Positions 1 through 12,640 of a DNA stretch of 64,000 bases are shown piece after piece. Source of the stretch: Bombyx mori (taxonomy: Eukaryota > Arthropoda > Insecta > Lepidoptera > Bombycidae). Numbering within the stretch: position 1 is the stretch's first letter; every line of letters starts with the position of its first letter. The translations under genes and the position numbers were made by a program. The stretch is from assembly GCF_030269925.1 (NCBI RefSeq), contig NC_085111.1, positions 6,812,142-6,876,141 on the forward strand, given 5' to 3'. The notes beneath the pieces were generated by a model. The model saw nothing but the letters and a program-made list of their open reading frames with translations. It did no database searches and was not told the DNA's origin.

Positions 1-1310
1 AAATGTTTTTTCGATCACGGTTTTTTTGCTAGGCCACTTTGATTAGCTAATCTGCATAATATGTTCATATATGCGGAGAGGTATATCGTGTACCTACATA
101 CGTAAAACATTGAAAAGTTAAGAAGTATACCGTCTAATACTAATTATATTGATTGTGGTCAAATACGCGGGATTTTTTATTTGTAGCTGTAAATAATATT
201 AACAAGTATCAAGACGATTCGTTCTTATCGTTGCCGTCCATTTTTACTTGCCTTCGCCGTTTGACGGGGCGACACTGCGTTTTCATTATATGCAGCTTAG
301 TGGCTAGAAGTAAATAAAGCAGCCCATATTGCCGACTCGGCTTATTCATCCGAATTCTATCCAGCACGCGAGCTCACCGACTATAATCCGCTTTTTACGG
401 TTCCGAGTCCGTGATGAATTCAAAATGTGAGAAAAACGTTGAATTCTTTGTACGCAGCGGTGAGTCGAACACTGAATGTAATGCAGAGTAATTTTTTGAA
501 GTGTAACATTTTTAGTTTTAGTCAAAAAAAAGGGGTTCAGTATTTTCTTTTGTTCTTCTTATTTATATGGTTATATTCATTAATGAGAATCCTGATTTAA
601 AATAAAATAGATTCAATTTTAGGGGTCAACTGTAAACAGGAAGCATTAAACTAGTACCAGTTAAGTGGTATTTTCAATTTGTTTATAATTTTACTAATAA
701 TATGTATTAGTTACATACTAAAATGAATTACCATTAGAAATATGTGTCGCAAATATATAAAATACTTATACATATATTTACTTACTGTTAACGCCTTTGC
801 CGTATCTGCGTGTCGTCTATACTCTATATTAAGCTAACTACTCTGTAATTTAAATATAATCTGTCTTAACATTTATACGAGGGAATAATTCCCGCTTCTT
901 TTCCTACTTCATTCAATTTATACAAGTTTCTTGCTTCTTTACTTAAGTACTTCATTTAATTTATGACAAATACAAAACTAAACATCTCTACTCTAAACAA
1001 ATTATTGTACAAATATAAAATAAAGTGTCGTAACAAAAAACAACGAGATTTCATTGTATCAATCAATTTCGATTTTAATATATTATTTTTCTTTATCTTG
1101 CTTGTGCCAAGCTCTTATATGGAATCATAAATCTGGGAAATCATTGTAGGATACTTTGGTTATACATACACAGGATGACACACTGGATGAAATAAAATAT
1201 GGGTAATTAGAGCATTTCCAATGAACAGTACTTTGTAATCAAGTACTTACTTAAATATGCTGTATATACATCATGTAATTACATATGCATGTAAAGAAAG
1301 TGAGTTTTTC
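1..1310. other. Intergenic AT-rich DNA
   Basis: No gene or recognisable repeat is seen. A 25-codon frame beginning at 413 is too short, and lacks splice or family support. Confidence 0.5.
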
Positions 1311-1543
1311 GTTGCTTAGATGGGTGAACGAGCTCACTGGCCACCTGGTGTTAAGTGGTTACCGGAGCCCATAGACATGTACAACGTAAATGCCGCCACC
1401 CACCTTGAGATATGAGTTCTAAGGTCTCAGTATAATTACAACGGCTGCCCCACCCTTCAAAACGAAACGCATCACTGCTTCACGGCACAAATAGGCAGGG
1501 TGATGGTACCAACCCGTGCGTACTCACAAGACGTCCTACCATC
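1311..1543 (-). mobile_element. Bm1 SINE, 5'-truncated
   Basis: This is the 3' two-thirds of a Bm1 SINE on the minus strand. The 3' end (TTGCTTAGATGGGTG on the plus strand) is at the left. The copy runs through the conserved CCTTGAGATAT block and the GGTGATGGTACC block to ACCATCAGTAA, where the tRNA-like head would start. Bm1 is a polymerase III-derived SINE mobilised by LINE machinery. Several mismatches against the other copies here suggest moderate age. Confidence 0.85.
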
Positions 1544-4074
1544 AGTAAAAAGTGTGTAATGTGAATTATACCGCGCTTGCGCTCTTGAAAAATCAATTTA
1601 AACTAATTAAAATGAGAATAAAACAGCAGTAACAGATATAAAATAATATGAACTTATGAAATTAATTTATATTCAGTATTGTGAGCTAATTGAAAATAAA
1701 AATATAGTTTAAATATAGTTTCCTTGTTTTTACAGATTAATGTCCGGAGTAGATTTACTAATCTGTAATCTAACTTATTAAATTACTTTAATAAATGTAA
1801 TTAAAAAAAAACCTGAGTTTTTACAGAGCTACTACATATTGAAGTCTTACTTGAAATTATAGCAATAAGTGTATAATATTAATTGGAGGTTTATAGATTT
1901 TATATATATTGGGAATTAAACAACCATGTGCAGCCATAATGACATTCATCACATCTATTCGATCACTGTGGCTTAAGAGTTTCGTGTGAAATACCTCAAA
2001 TAAAATCAAGCCGGCCTGTAGACGTCAATTTGTTTTCTGTGAAGAGGTATATAACTGGTGCTTGAAAAGGTTTAGGTATATGCCATATTTGAAATTTGTG
2101 ATAATGTTTACGTTTATTACACCGTCATCGGAGACAGACAGAGTTTACGGCCCATACCATGGAAGCGGCTATAATTAATTAATGATATGCAGTTAGTTGT
2201 ATAAATTAATTATACCATCACACACGGGTGTCAGAAATGCATAGGGAATATATGAGATGCTATTTACCGCTCAAGACTCAATTGAAACAGAATTCTCTCT
2301 ATTTTTCTTAGCACATTTTCACAGCACAACCAATATCGGGGAGAAAAGCTGCACCAGAATTTCATCAACATAATTCGTCACGATACAACCTCGGAGAGAC
2401 TCGAAGGGATAATATTTCCGAGACAATATAATACGATAATAATAAAAGGTGTTACGCGAAGCTGCTTAAGACCACACCATCAGACACGTCTTCTTATTTC
2501 CTGTGGGACGTCCCTGTTTTGTCGACCTATAACAAACGTGAGCTTTATTTAATAAAGGATCGATTTTAAATTTGTCGGTTAACCACACTTCAAATCATGG
2601 GAATCAAGTGGGTGATTATGGATTGTTTTTTTTGTGATTTATACAACCTCAAAGCTTGTTGAGTTGGCTCCGAGACACGTCAACGCAATTGCCGCGTGAA
2701 ACATGAGTTCGACGAATCACTATGACACAGGTGACATTAATTGCAATAAAAATATATATTATTTTATTCACATTAAAATAAAGTTTAGCCCAGTAAAACT
2801 ATAGCACAAACCGAGTTGCTCTATAAAGAGAAACAACATTTAAAGTTATTGCTTCACCAGTTTTTATGTTTTTTTTATATTTCAATATTCAAAAATGTTT
2901 CAATAATTCTAATGTTTCTTCTTCTAATTTCCAGTTTCAGTTTCCACATTCAAAATACCATTTATGTCACATATTATTATAACCTCTTTTAAGATTTATG
3001 TCATAAATTATTATGATGATGTAACCTCTATATTATATTGTCTCGACAATAATCAGAGTCTTGGTTGCACGATTGCAATTCGCACCTGAGATTTAGTCCC
3101 CTTTTGCCAATGAAAATAAAACTTCCTTCAAAACAAATCTAAGTAATAAACTCCAGATCTTATTAAATAATGAAATATTTTTGTAGAAAACATGTTACGG
3201 GTGTCGTACAGTTTATATTTTGTTATTATTCTTATTATATGGCAGTTTTCGCATCCATAAAACTCAGATTTTACTGCTTCACGAATGAAATAGGCTGGGG
3301 TGAACCCTTGCGGTTCTCAATACACATCTGACTGCCAGTAATTGTGTTGTCAATACGAGGTTGTTTCTTCAACGTGGTTATCTACAACTACGGTCTCTAG
3401 CTCACTTTTTTATTAATTGCGTCCAAGTTAGGTTAGGCCGTGTCCCATTTGAGTAGATCTAAGCAATGGCCTTCATGGTCTCCATTGCTCAAGGGTTACA
3501 TAACATAAGCTGTTAGAAGCACAGTCGATCCACTGAAGAGTCTTTTAAAGACTCGTTTGAAAAGATTCATGTCGCTTTGTTACCGACATAAACATTCTAC
3601 TCAATTTTCGGATACTCAATACAATGTCATGGGGTAAACATTGTCACAGAACATCTTTTATGTATGCATCACAGAAATTCCCGCTCTAAAGTTTTCGTCT
3701 AGCTTCTGAAATGGTACCAATCAATTTTCACAAGAAAGTTGCAGTTTGTATAGAGAATGCTATAAAAGTTTTATCTACAATAATCGAGGGGATATCGTTT
3801 CGATATCCTGGTAAAGTTGCGATGACATTAATGAAAAAGAATTCAACAACCACTTTTTCATGGATTTTGTTTTTTTGTTAATTGAAGTTAAGAGGTGATT
3901 GGTGTTGTCTTTTTTTCATTTTATATTTCAAAGTTAGGCCGTTTTCTTTTTATGATAGAGTGAATCGTAAGCTTGCACAGAACGGTAGCATTGTCTTACA
4001 TATTGCTGTGGAAGACACGCTTTTCTGATTGAAAAGCAGAACGCCCAGTAATCCGAAGATATATTAAGTAGCAT
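1544..4074. other. Intergenic DNA
   Basis: AT-rich sequence with no recognisable gene. The only repeat seen is a short decayed Bm1 piece near 3262-3343. Confidence 0.5.
3262..3343 (-). mobile_element. Bm1 SINE remnant
   Basis: TTTACTGCTTCACG, an AATAGGCTGGGG variant and GCCAGTAATTG follow each other in the order of the minus-strand Bm1 body. The copy is heavily mutated and lacks both ends. Confidence 0.5.
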
Positions 4075-4205
4075 AGCTTAGACGAAAGAACGAAGTCATG
4101 ACCCACCTGGCGTAAAATAGAAACCGAAGTCCATAGACGTCTTAATGCGGATACCGTCGGGATATATAATATAAAATATCGAGATGTCGAGCCTCTCAAT
4201 TGTAT
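4075..4205 (-). mobile_element. Bm1 SINE remnant
   Basis: GCTTAGACG, then CCCACCTGGCGT, then GTCCATAGACGTC are in the spacing of a minus-strand Bm1 3' end. The copy is strongly diverged. Confidence 0.5.
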
Positions 4206-4400
4206 TGTTAGTACGCGAGCTATAAATACGCAAAAAAATATTGGATTTGATATTTATTAGACGCTACTTTTTTCCACCGAAGAAGTCAATTGTCTGCACG
4301 TAGTAAGGACGTATTTTTAATGTGGTGAATTTCTGTTCTCATAGATTAGGTAGGCCGAATTCTGATGACGGTGTACTTAGGTTCAATAAAAGAAACAAAA

Positions 4401-4460
4401 GCATCCTCATCATTGGCTTAAAAGCCTCCATTGCTGGACATAGACCAGGCCCAGGGTTCA
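4401..4460 (-). mobile_element. RTE-type LINE 3' end, remnant
   Basis: On the minus strand this reads a short peptide like VYVQQWRLLSQ, followed by an ATGATGAGG-like simple tail. This matches the end of the better copy at 33985-34110 (EAYVQQWTTVGC plus an ATG-repeat tail). Only the last 20 or so codons remain. Confidence 0.4.
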
Positions 4461-4809
4461 TCGAAATAACCAATCCTTAGCCGTCGGTGAAGAAAGGCTG
4501 CATAGTGGATTTCCGAGACTTGGGGCTGTAATATATTTCTTTTTATGGAGAACATTTTGATTCTAATCGTCATCTGTTCTATATGCACTATGTCTGCCCT
4601 AAACACTGCCACTACAACTTACGAATTCGACGAGTGATGTCAACTGTCAGCATCTGGAACCCTCTTTGTTGAATAATGAAAGGGTTGTATCAAAAAATAG
4701 TTGTAAGCATCACCAATGTCGAAAGGTGCTGCGGTAGCGAATACCCTTTCCCAATGATCCGTACCATCTTAAATACAACACACAAAAACACGCATAGATT
4801 TATAATTTA

Positions 4810-5051
4810 CCGGTGGTAGGACCTCTTGTGAGTCCGCACGGGTAGGTACCACCGCCCCGCTTATTTCTGCCGTGAAGCAGTAATGCGTTTCGGTTTGAAG
4901 GGTGGGGCAGCCGTTGTGACTATACTGAGACCTTAGAACTTATATCTCAAGGTGTGTGGCGCATTTATGTTGTAGATGTCTATGGGCTCCAGTAACCACT
5001 TAACACCAGGTGGGCTGTGAGCTCGTCCACACATCTAAGCAATAAAAAAAA
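4810..5051 (+). mobile_element. Bm1 SINE, 5'-truncated
   Basis: Plus-strand Bm1 from the GGTGGTAGGACCTC block to the CATCTAAGCAATAAAAA 3' end. The tRNA-like head is missing. It closely resembles the copies at 62204 and 35879, so it is fairly young. Confidence 0.9.
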
Positions 5052-5763
5052 AATTGTTTGTATTTATAATCCCCCGGTATGATTTTAGGATATTATGGAT
5101 TGTAAAAAAAATTGAAAGCAACACCCGTTGTGCTACCAACCTTCCTTGCGGTTTGGAATTGGTCAGTGAGTCGTGAAACGAAACATTTTGTATCGTAGGC
5201 TTCCATCACATTCTGCGTCTGTAACATCTGATGGCCATAAAAATAAACAAAAATCAATTTAAAAACCTATTAAAAGCCGACGAGATGATTGGAAAAGTTG
5301 CGTGCTCTTCACTATTATATAAAGTTCAGGCGAAAACGTGATGTCAAATTAAGCGGTAGACAAACGATTAGAACTACAATGAATTTTTGGCGGCAGTGTG
5401 ACTTATTTGGGGTCTCCAAACTCACAATTCTTTATTTACTTGTAATTGATATTTTGTGAAATGCAATGCAATAATATGTTAGGTGAAGCGATGAAAGATA
5501 AAAAATGTGAAAAAGGAAAATGAGAGCGATTTATGCCTTCATGGAAATTTTAGGAAAGCCCACGAATGAGGTGTCGTAGACGTACCTACTTTAAAATTAG
5601 GTTATGTTAAAAAAAAAACAAAGAGGGAGAGGCATCTCACTTCGATTAAAAAATACGCAATCTTGGAACGGGTAACTTTCTGTAATGTCAAATCTTTTAA
5701 ATAATGTATCACATAATTTTCTGAAAGTCTACTTCAATGTAACTTTTATCTTTTCCATTACAG
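5052..5763. other. Presumed intron or intergenic DNA upstream of the 5764 exon
   Basis: No coding exon is recognised. The right edge is a pyrimidine-rich tract ending in a splice acceptor (TTTTCCATTACAG at 5751-5763), so at least this part is probably intron of the gene whose last exon follows. Confidence 0.4.
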
Positions 5764-5905
5764 GACTAATCCTAAACTCAAACCCGAAGATACAGTTCGA
5801 TACGACACTAGCAAGGGTACTTTATGGACGGTGCACCCTATACCAGGATTCAATTTAGATCCAGTAGATAGTGTAAATAAAGTTACGAAGGGAGTTTGCC
5901 CGTAA
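5764..5905 (+). CDS. 3' terminal coding exon of an unidentified gene
   Basis: I do not recognise the protein. A polypyrimidine tract and acceptor (CCATTACAG) end at 5763. One split base is followed by 46 sense codons and a TAA stop at 5903-5905. The peptide starts TNPKLKPEDTVRYDTSKGTL, contains WTVHPIPGFNLDPVDSV and ends KGVCP. It is polar and proline-rich with one cysteine, has no membrane segment and no low-complexity sequence, and does not resemble translated noise. An AATAAA lies 240 bases past the stop. No upstream exon was recognised in the window, so the rest of the gene is either beyond the left edge or in short exons I could not see. The opposite strand is open over 76 codons here but lacks family features. 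A pseudogene remnant remains possible. Confidence 0.55.
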
Positions 5906-6143
5906 ACACAATGTAGACTGAGCCTCATATTACAGTGGTTGTTAGTTTCTTTCCGTATGATGCATGTACTGATTAATTTTATTAGCATTCAATGAGACTC
6001 GTGGGATTAACACAGGTTTTTAGCTCAATTGGTTTATAAGGCTTTTAAGTCTCAACATTAGTGGCATTTACGTTAGGATGTGTTTGCTCTATGGTTAACA
6101 ATTTACAAGAAATAGGCCAATTGCTTGTGTGACCATAAAGTTC

Positions 6144-6149
6144 AATAAA
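6144..6149 (+). promoter_or_regulatory. Candidate polyadenylation signal
   Basis: AATAAA on the plus strand, 240 bases after the stop codon of the terminal exon at 5764-5905. The distance fits an insect 3' untranslated region. Confidence 0.4.
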
Positions 6150-6572
6150 AAAGACTCTATATATAACTAAATGTTATAAGGGTATTAAGACACAACTTTA
6201 AGTACATCGCAATTCCTGTTATTATATAAGACCGAATGAAGCCAAAATATTCATTCTGAAACATTTATCATAATTCATAACAAGGCAGACGTCCTTCAGT
6301 CTCCAAAAAAAACATACCCAGCTTTTGGATAATAAAGCACAAAGGGTATTCCTAGATACTGGATAATTATTCTTGCTGGCTACGCAGTCTTGGTGTTTGT
6401 GCGTGACAGTTTTATTTGATAAGTTGTACAAAAGGCCTGTTTATATTTTATTATTCTTTGTATTACGTAATGTTTTCATTCATGAACACTTGTGGTGGGT
6501 TCCATGGGCCTACACGAATGCCCCATTCTATCGTTCATTGTGTTACTTGTATAAAAGAAAAATAATAGTTTA

Positions 6573-6850
6573 AAAAAAACTAAAAATATACGTTTTTACA
6601 GAAAATCCAACTAAAAAATAGTTTTTTTTTTAATAAATTTGAATTAAAAATAGTGTAAGAAAAAATGATTTTATTGTAAAAAAAGCGTGTGGTGCTTTTC
6701 AGGATTATATCAAAATATTGATTATTATTGATACCATGCATATATTTTTTACAGACACATATATCTTTTAGTTGGATCTTCTATAAAAGCGTATTTTTTT
6801 TGTTTTTTTAAACTATTATTTATTTTTCATTTTTTAGTTGAATTTCAATT
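6573..6850 (+). repeat. Unnamed dispersed repeat, family B
   Basis: This AT-rich segment resembles 53345-53650. Both contain a GTGTGGTGC or GTGTGGGGTGC core, followed by a TATCAAAAT-like block and a TTGATACCATG or TTGCCAATG block. There is no coding capacity. It looks like a short non-autonomous DNA element, but its ends are unclear in this copy. Confidence 0.45.
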
Positions 6851-7312
6851 TTTTTTTTCAAATTTTCAAATATTTCATCGGAATCAGTCGGTAACTTATT
6901 CGAGAAATAGGTGATCGGCGCACCTGGTAGTTTCCATTCTTGGTTTTGACGCAGACCCTCCGGGTCTCAGGAAAACAAAAAAATCGCTAATCCCGATTAT
7001 CACGGATCAAACTGTTCAAAATATTATATTGTCATCGGTCGTTAATAAGTGTGCCAAATTTCGAGTTAATCCGACGTTTCGAAGGGTTTAAAAAAATCAT
7101 GTTCAAAGATTCCGTGAAATACTAACATACGTATGAAGCTAATAAAAGCGTATTAAAAATATTGTTCTTTATTTCGGAAATAAAATAAATTAAGTATTCT
7201 AATAAATATTTTAAGCTAAAAAGATAAAGGTAAGTGTAATTGTATTGGTGTAAAAATCTAGGGCTCCTGTTCGAAAGCTGCTGTAGGTAAGTTTTAGAAA
7301 AATTGGTACCTA
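6851..7312. other. Intergenic DNA
   Basis: No gene or clear repeat is seen. Confidence 0.5.
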
Positions 7313-7725
7313 GCTTTTTTTTTATTGCTAGATGGGTGGACGAGCTCACAGCCCACCTGGTGTTAAGTGGTTACTGGAGCCCATAGACATCTACAATGTA
7401 AATGGGCCACCTACCTTGTGATAAGTTCTAAGGTCTCAGTATAGTTACAACGGCTGCCCCATCCTTCAAACCGAAACGAATTACTGCTTCACGGCAGAAA
7501 TAGGCAGGGTGGTGGTGGTACCTACCCGTGCGGACTCATAAGAGGTCCACCTAATTAATGCTAGAAACGCTAGGGGTACAGCCAAACTCTTTCCTACTGT
7601 TGATGACTTCCTTTAATCCTACCACCAGTGAGAGCTACTACCACTAGCTGCGGGATTTGTGCACTGGCATAGTCGCATAACTCGATATGAGTACATCGGG
7701 CGTCTAAACCTTTAGGCCACAATCT
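7313..7725 (-). mobile_element. Bm1 SINE, nearly full length but rearranged
   Basis: The 3' body is well kept at 7313-7547. The tRNA-like head reappears at about 7645-7725, where CTTTAGGCCAC is the reverse of the GTGGCCTAAAG box A region. The segment between them (about 7550-7640) matches Bm1 poorly, so part of the middle has been replaced or scrambled. Confidence 0.75.
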
Positions 7726-8071
7726 CTACAAAATGCACGAATATACGTAGAACTGAAGGAAAAAAAAACACTTAATGTTTTTATCTGGAAGCTTATCATT
7801 AAGTCCTCGGAAAATTCTACTGTCGCAATAACACAAAACGCTTCTACGCTTATGACTAACACTTCTTTTTGACGGCAAGGAAGATTTTCTCTAATGTGGC
7901 CCATCGCGTTGCGGCCTCTATTATCCTAACGACACATTATTACATTTACTCGAAAATGCTTATACTGCATATGACCATTACAGCGGCAAGACGTGGACGT
8001 AATATTTTGTATTTTTTTTTAAACACGTTAATGCGTGTGCTTTGTGCGAACTGATCAGATTTTTCTTTATT
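7726..8071. other. Intergenic DNA
   Basis: Nothing recognisable. Small open frames on both strands have no supporting features. Confidence 0.5.
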
Positions 8072-8585
8072 ACGTAGATGGGTTCATAAATTCACAGCAC
8101 ACCTGGGACTATGTGGATACAGAAGCTCATGGACATCTGGAGACGTAAGCTCGAAGTCTCGAATGTATTGTACAACGGCTACCCCAATCTCGAGACTCGA
8201 ACGCAAGATTTCTTTTTAATCAAAGTAAGGTCGGTAATGCCAACGAATGCGGTCTTACAGCACGCCTTACCATCAATAAATTTGTATTTCACTAACTCTT
8301 TTCCGACAGACGTTTTAGGTCATTATTTATTATTAATTTTATGGCAGGCCGGAACTAACGTATGATCTGGTATCAATCATGTTAAGTGCAAACTGAAAAC
8401 CACACACACGATACACCGAATACTACCAACTTAAGATTTAAATTACAACTCTATTGGTACAAAAACTGGTCTACCCTTCAAACCGGAATGCTTGGAACTC
8501 TTGGTAGTTTTCTGACACCGGCACAGACGCATTGCTCTATACAAATGCACAGCGCGTTTTATCGTTTAGGCCACGACGACTCCCA
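8072..8585 (-). mobile_element. Bm1 SINE, old and near full length
   Basis: The 3' portion (GTAGATGGGTTCAT, CACACCTGGG, GGCTACCCCAATCTC) lies at 8072-8282. The tRNA-like head, with the reversed box A GTTTAGGCCACGACGAC, lies near 8560-8580. The middle is diverged and partly foreign. It abuts a Helitron end at 8588. Confidence 0.65.
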
Positions 8586-8587
8586 AA

Positions 8588-8836
8588 TCTATACTAATAT
8601 ATAAATCTACAGTGGTTTTTAGGGATGTTCCGTTATAACTACTGAACCGTGTATCCGATTGACTTGAAATTTGGTACCCATGTAGAAAATACATGTTCTT
8701 AATGGATAGGCTAATATTTATATGAGTGTTGGACTCCCTATACCGGTTGCTGGGGCGTTAATGGTGAGATTCTTTGTGAGGGTGAGAAATAATAATGCTA
8801 ATTTTAAATTCCCAGCGAAGCGGACGGATACAGCTG
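8588..8836 (+). mobile_element. Non-autonomous Helitron
   Basis: The 5' end TCTATACTAATAT follows an A, as in Helitrons that insert between A and T. The 3' end carries AGCGAAGCGGACGGATACAGCTG, a slightly mutated form of the GC-rich subterminal hairpin and CTAG terminus of lepidopteran Helitrons. There is no coding sequence. Confidence 0.65.
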
Positions 8837-11800
8837 TTTCCGATAAAGCTGTAGTCGATTAATAAGCGGATAGAAAAAAAAAATACAAATAAAGTATCAC
8901 AGTGGAATGAGTGAAACACCGACTGGTCTCATGTTAAGTCCATGCTAGAAAGCAATCAAGCAGCAGTCCTTAGGCGCTACTAAGTTTTTCCCTACACGTA
9001 GACTTACATGGTCCTCTTGTTTGCGCAGGGCAGATAAGTTTTACGGTAAATAAACACGTCATAACGTGTCTACTTATTGTTGGAATCGGCTTTCTTGTTT
9101 CACTTCATTACTGTTGTGAACACACAGAAAACTAGCGTAACCTCCGAATATGTTTATTTTTGGTAAAATTAACATCAGCTTTTATCGTTAGTTCTTTGCA
9201 AGCTCATCCATGTTTTATTTAAATGTACAGTCGTGGGATGAAAGAACATTATAATAATTTTGATTAAGTTAGTAAAATAGCGCTAGTAAACATTTAAAAT
9301 ATCTTAAAGTTGATTTAGGTATTCAAAATTTTACAAATCCCAAGCAGGAACAGATAACATCTGGTCGATTGGCTAAAATATCGCCGGCCCCATAACGCTA
9401 CGATTATATTTGCAGACTCTGGAGTTTAAGACTAATATCTTCTAATGGACAGTAAGAATGAATGGAGATTTCTCATCTTAGATTCTATAGGTAAGATTCT
9501 CAGGCTGTAAGTATCTATAGCCTAAATAAATCATTATTACATTCAACAAACAAAAAATATAGGTATATAAATCCAGAACAAATTTGGCCCAACATTGAAA
9601 ACCTCGCCGTATGATGCTTTTACATCATATTACTCTCATATAGGAGGATTGATGTGTGAAAAAACCTCTTGAAATTGGTAAAAAGGGAAGGCTAAGTGTT
9701 AGGGAGCGGGAGAGTGATCGAAAAACGTCGAGAATGGCGTTCGTACCCGCAATTTCGTCACGCATTTTACTGAACAAATGTTCCCTTAAGATTCAGCTTA
9801 ACTTATGCGCGGCACGTTTTATTGGAGGTTAAATTTGCTCCCGTGTACTCAGTTTTATATGAGTAATACAGGTGTACCCTTTTGTGCTAGTAAACATATT
9901 ATCTTACTTGATATGGGCACGTGTCTTGTCTCATAAATCTTGTTAATCGTCGCTCTTGTTAATTCCCACAATATTCCCGCTTTTTTGGAAAAACGTCACA
10001 AGGTTCAAATCTAAAATTGATGGACATAAATAATATCATTTTTATTTTCCATAATAGTCCATTTTATTTGGTGAAATTTTACTAGACGCTTGATTAACTT
10101 TTTTTAATATTTAATTAAATGTGCTATTTTGATTACATTAATAACAATTGGGTCTCTGGAAACGGCGTTGAAAAAAAAAACGAACGTGTCAATGCTGATA
10201 CCACATAAAGACATCGTGTAACAGGCAATTACCTCCATTGAAAGAACAGTCCAACAAAGATGCGGTAGCACTCCCCTTGGGTCATTGAGCTTATTGAATC
10301 GAACGATAAGGTGCCTCTGTAATTTCTGCCATTTACGATCATTACTCTTGACCGTGATCATCCCGGACTGAACAAAATAGAAACATGGTAATGGAATTGT
10401 AATATTGTATTCACACTTTCAGTCTTGGTTTTCTTTCTACAACTTTTCTAATATCCTGGTTATGCCTGAATTGTATAAACAATAGTTGTTCATGACTGGA
10501 TTTGTTTTACGTTTATGATAATGTCCATAATGAAATGCAGTTTTTAGTTTAGAATAATAGTTACATCTCGTGTTTATAGCGGACAATTTTATTTTACTTG
10601 TGAAACTCGGTTAAGCTCTGTTGTGAATATCGCTAATATTTTAAAACATTGACTTCCCGATACTTTTAGTGCTCCATCTATCGTGCGTTGATGTTACTGA
10701 GATTGAAATCTTCTCTAGAATGTCAATAACGGGATGAATGATTTAGGAACGGAAGCAACAAGCACCGATTTTTACTGATTTAATGTTAATTTTAGTTGTA
10801 TGTATGAAATTCATAAAAATGAATGTTTTCGAATTAAATAGTAAATCATGTAACATAATATTAAAACTCAATAATATGGCATTACATTTAATTTTGTTTG
10901 AATTGGCATTTACAAGGTTTTGGGTTTCTGCAATCTTAGTATGGACAGACAAAAAGAAATACCAACGAAAAAGTTGGTACGAAGGAAAACTATTTCCTGA
11001 GTCGCGAGCTACTGATGGAACTAAAATGGCCCGAATTATTGAGGGGAAAATTGAAAAGGTAATCTGGAAAATTAGGGTCGCTACTTGCGAGATTTCTTAA
11101 GGTATTGCGTACCCCTAATGCAAGATAAATTCTGGCTCGGGAAAATGCGAAAAACAGTATTAGATCAGACAATACTGTCAAAACAAAACATACTGACCAG
11201 AATATAGTTAAAAGATATACCATACATCAGAAGCCTGAACTACGAGACTAAATAAAAAACATATACTAAAAAATATGATACTAATTGAGAAGGGAGAAAA
11301 AGAAAATCTACACATTTTCAGTAACAGAATTTCCCTAAAGCAGCAGCCACAATCACATGGTTAATTCGTCGTTACCGAACCCGTCAAATAACAAAATGTT
11401 ACAGCGGTCCAACAAAGGGAGCCGAGTCTCGTATGTAAGATCGATTAATGCTCTGTAATTACGCAATTTCTGGCGATCTCTAATTGTGATGCGGACCGGT
11501 ATATTCTGCGTGACAGTACATTATTTCCCCCGAGGGCGGTAAAGATAGCGCCGTACAAAGCTTTTTAAAATTATCCTGGAAGTGACAAGAATATTTGTTT
11601 TTCATTACATAGAATACATATTAATACTTGATTTTGGAGGTTTGGAAATATCTTTGTTGGTTTATTTTTTATGGTTATATTTATTTATAATTAAATAGGT
11701 TACAAATCTGTCAGCCCAAATACTCCATATTTTGTGAAATAATTAAATTATATGAAAAGTAGCATTTATGAAATCACTTATTTTAAAATGTTGGCGAATT

Positions 11801-12369
11801 GTACAACATTTACTACTACGATATTAATCTCTTCGCTTCGCTGTTTTTTTACGTCATTGAAATATGTATTATTTTCTGCTTCAATTTAGTAATTATTAAC
11901 GAAGAGTCTTCTTTTTTAATTTTAACTTTTTTAAAGTTAGTTAAAAATAAACTTTGCTACTATTTTTATACATAACACTTCATTTCACATTCTTTAAGTC
12001 CGTGTAACCCAGACGTGACGCTGCGATGGTGCGTCGCTAAAATTATTCAGAGCCGACGCTCATTGTTCTATTATACTTTATTTGTATCACATACCGAGAT
12101 GGGATATTCTAATGGCCTTTTTGTGCAGTTACGTGTCGCCCGGCTTAGCCTATTGTTGCAGCAGTATATGCTCGAAGAAATTCTATTTCCGGACATATTA
12201 GTACATTAAATTATTTAAAGCGAAACGATCTGTACTTAATCATGTCAATTTAGATTGTTTTATTGGTAGATTTTGTTGTATTGTTTTGTTATCTGACAGT
12301 TAGTGTTTCAGAGCTCTTATTGCTTGTTGAAGTGAAACTTCTTTATCGGAAACGGAATAAACGTATGTA
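8837..12369. other. Gene-poor intergenic DNA
   Basis: AT-rich. Several open frames of 60-105 codons occur (for example 10104-10361 minus and 10783-11100 plus). None shows splice sites, motifs or composition that would support a gene. No repeat was recognised. Confidence 0.45.
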
Positions 12370-12640
12370 ACGTTTTTCGGTTACGCGCCATCTTAATTTC
12401 TTCCGTTACGCGCCATGTTTGTTTTATTTCTATTTAGTTTGTTATCAACAGATGTCACTGCACATAAATTCAACAATTCCTGAATCGCTGTGACGAGATA
12501 TTACACAGTTGATAGACGTTCTCGTATTTCTCTTGCTAAATCATACCTGGGATACCGTGATCATGCAGGCGGTTCCCCCGGGGTGCGGCTGCTCCATTGC
12601 ACTGCGGAGTGGTTGACCGTTGCGATTATTTTTACATTTT
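12370..12640 (+). repeat. Unnamed dispersed repeat, family A
   Basis: About 200 bases here match 53028-53242 on the opposite strand. The shared order is TTTAGTTTGTTATCAACAG, TTACACAGTTGATAGACG, TTTCTCTTGCTAAATCATAC, CGTGATCATGCAGGCGGT, GCGGAGTGGTTG. Both copies leave a similar 20-residue open frame (VDRRSRISLAKSY) by shared ancestry, but I see no intact protein. This copy also has a GTTACGCGCCAT duplication. Confidence 0.6.

Noticed and set aside
413..490. 25-codon frame near the left edge, considered as an exon of the gene ending at 5905
   Set aside because: It has a possible GTGAGT donor but no acceptor or family support, and the reading frame linkage cannot be tested.
10104..10361. 85-codon minus-strand frame with hydrophobic stretches, briefly considered as a chemoreceptor exon
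   Set aside because: No conserved receptor motif, no splice sites and no neighbouring exons. The resemblance was only to general membrane-like composition.
10783..11100. 105-codon plus-strand frame
   Set aside because: AT-driven composition, no motifs, and an overlapping opposite frame of similar length.
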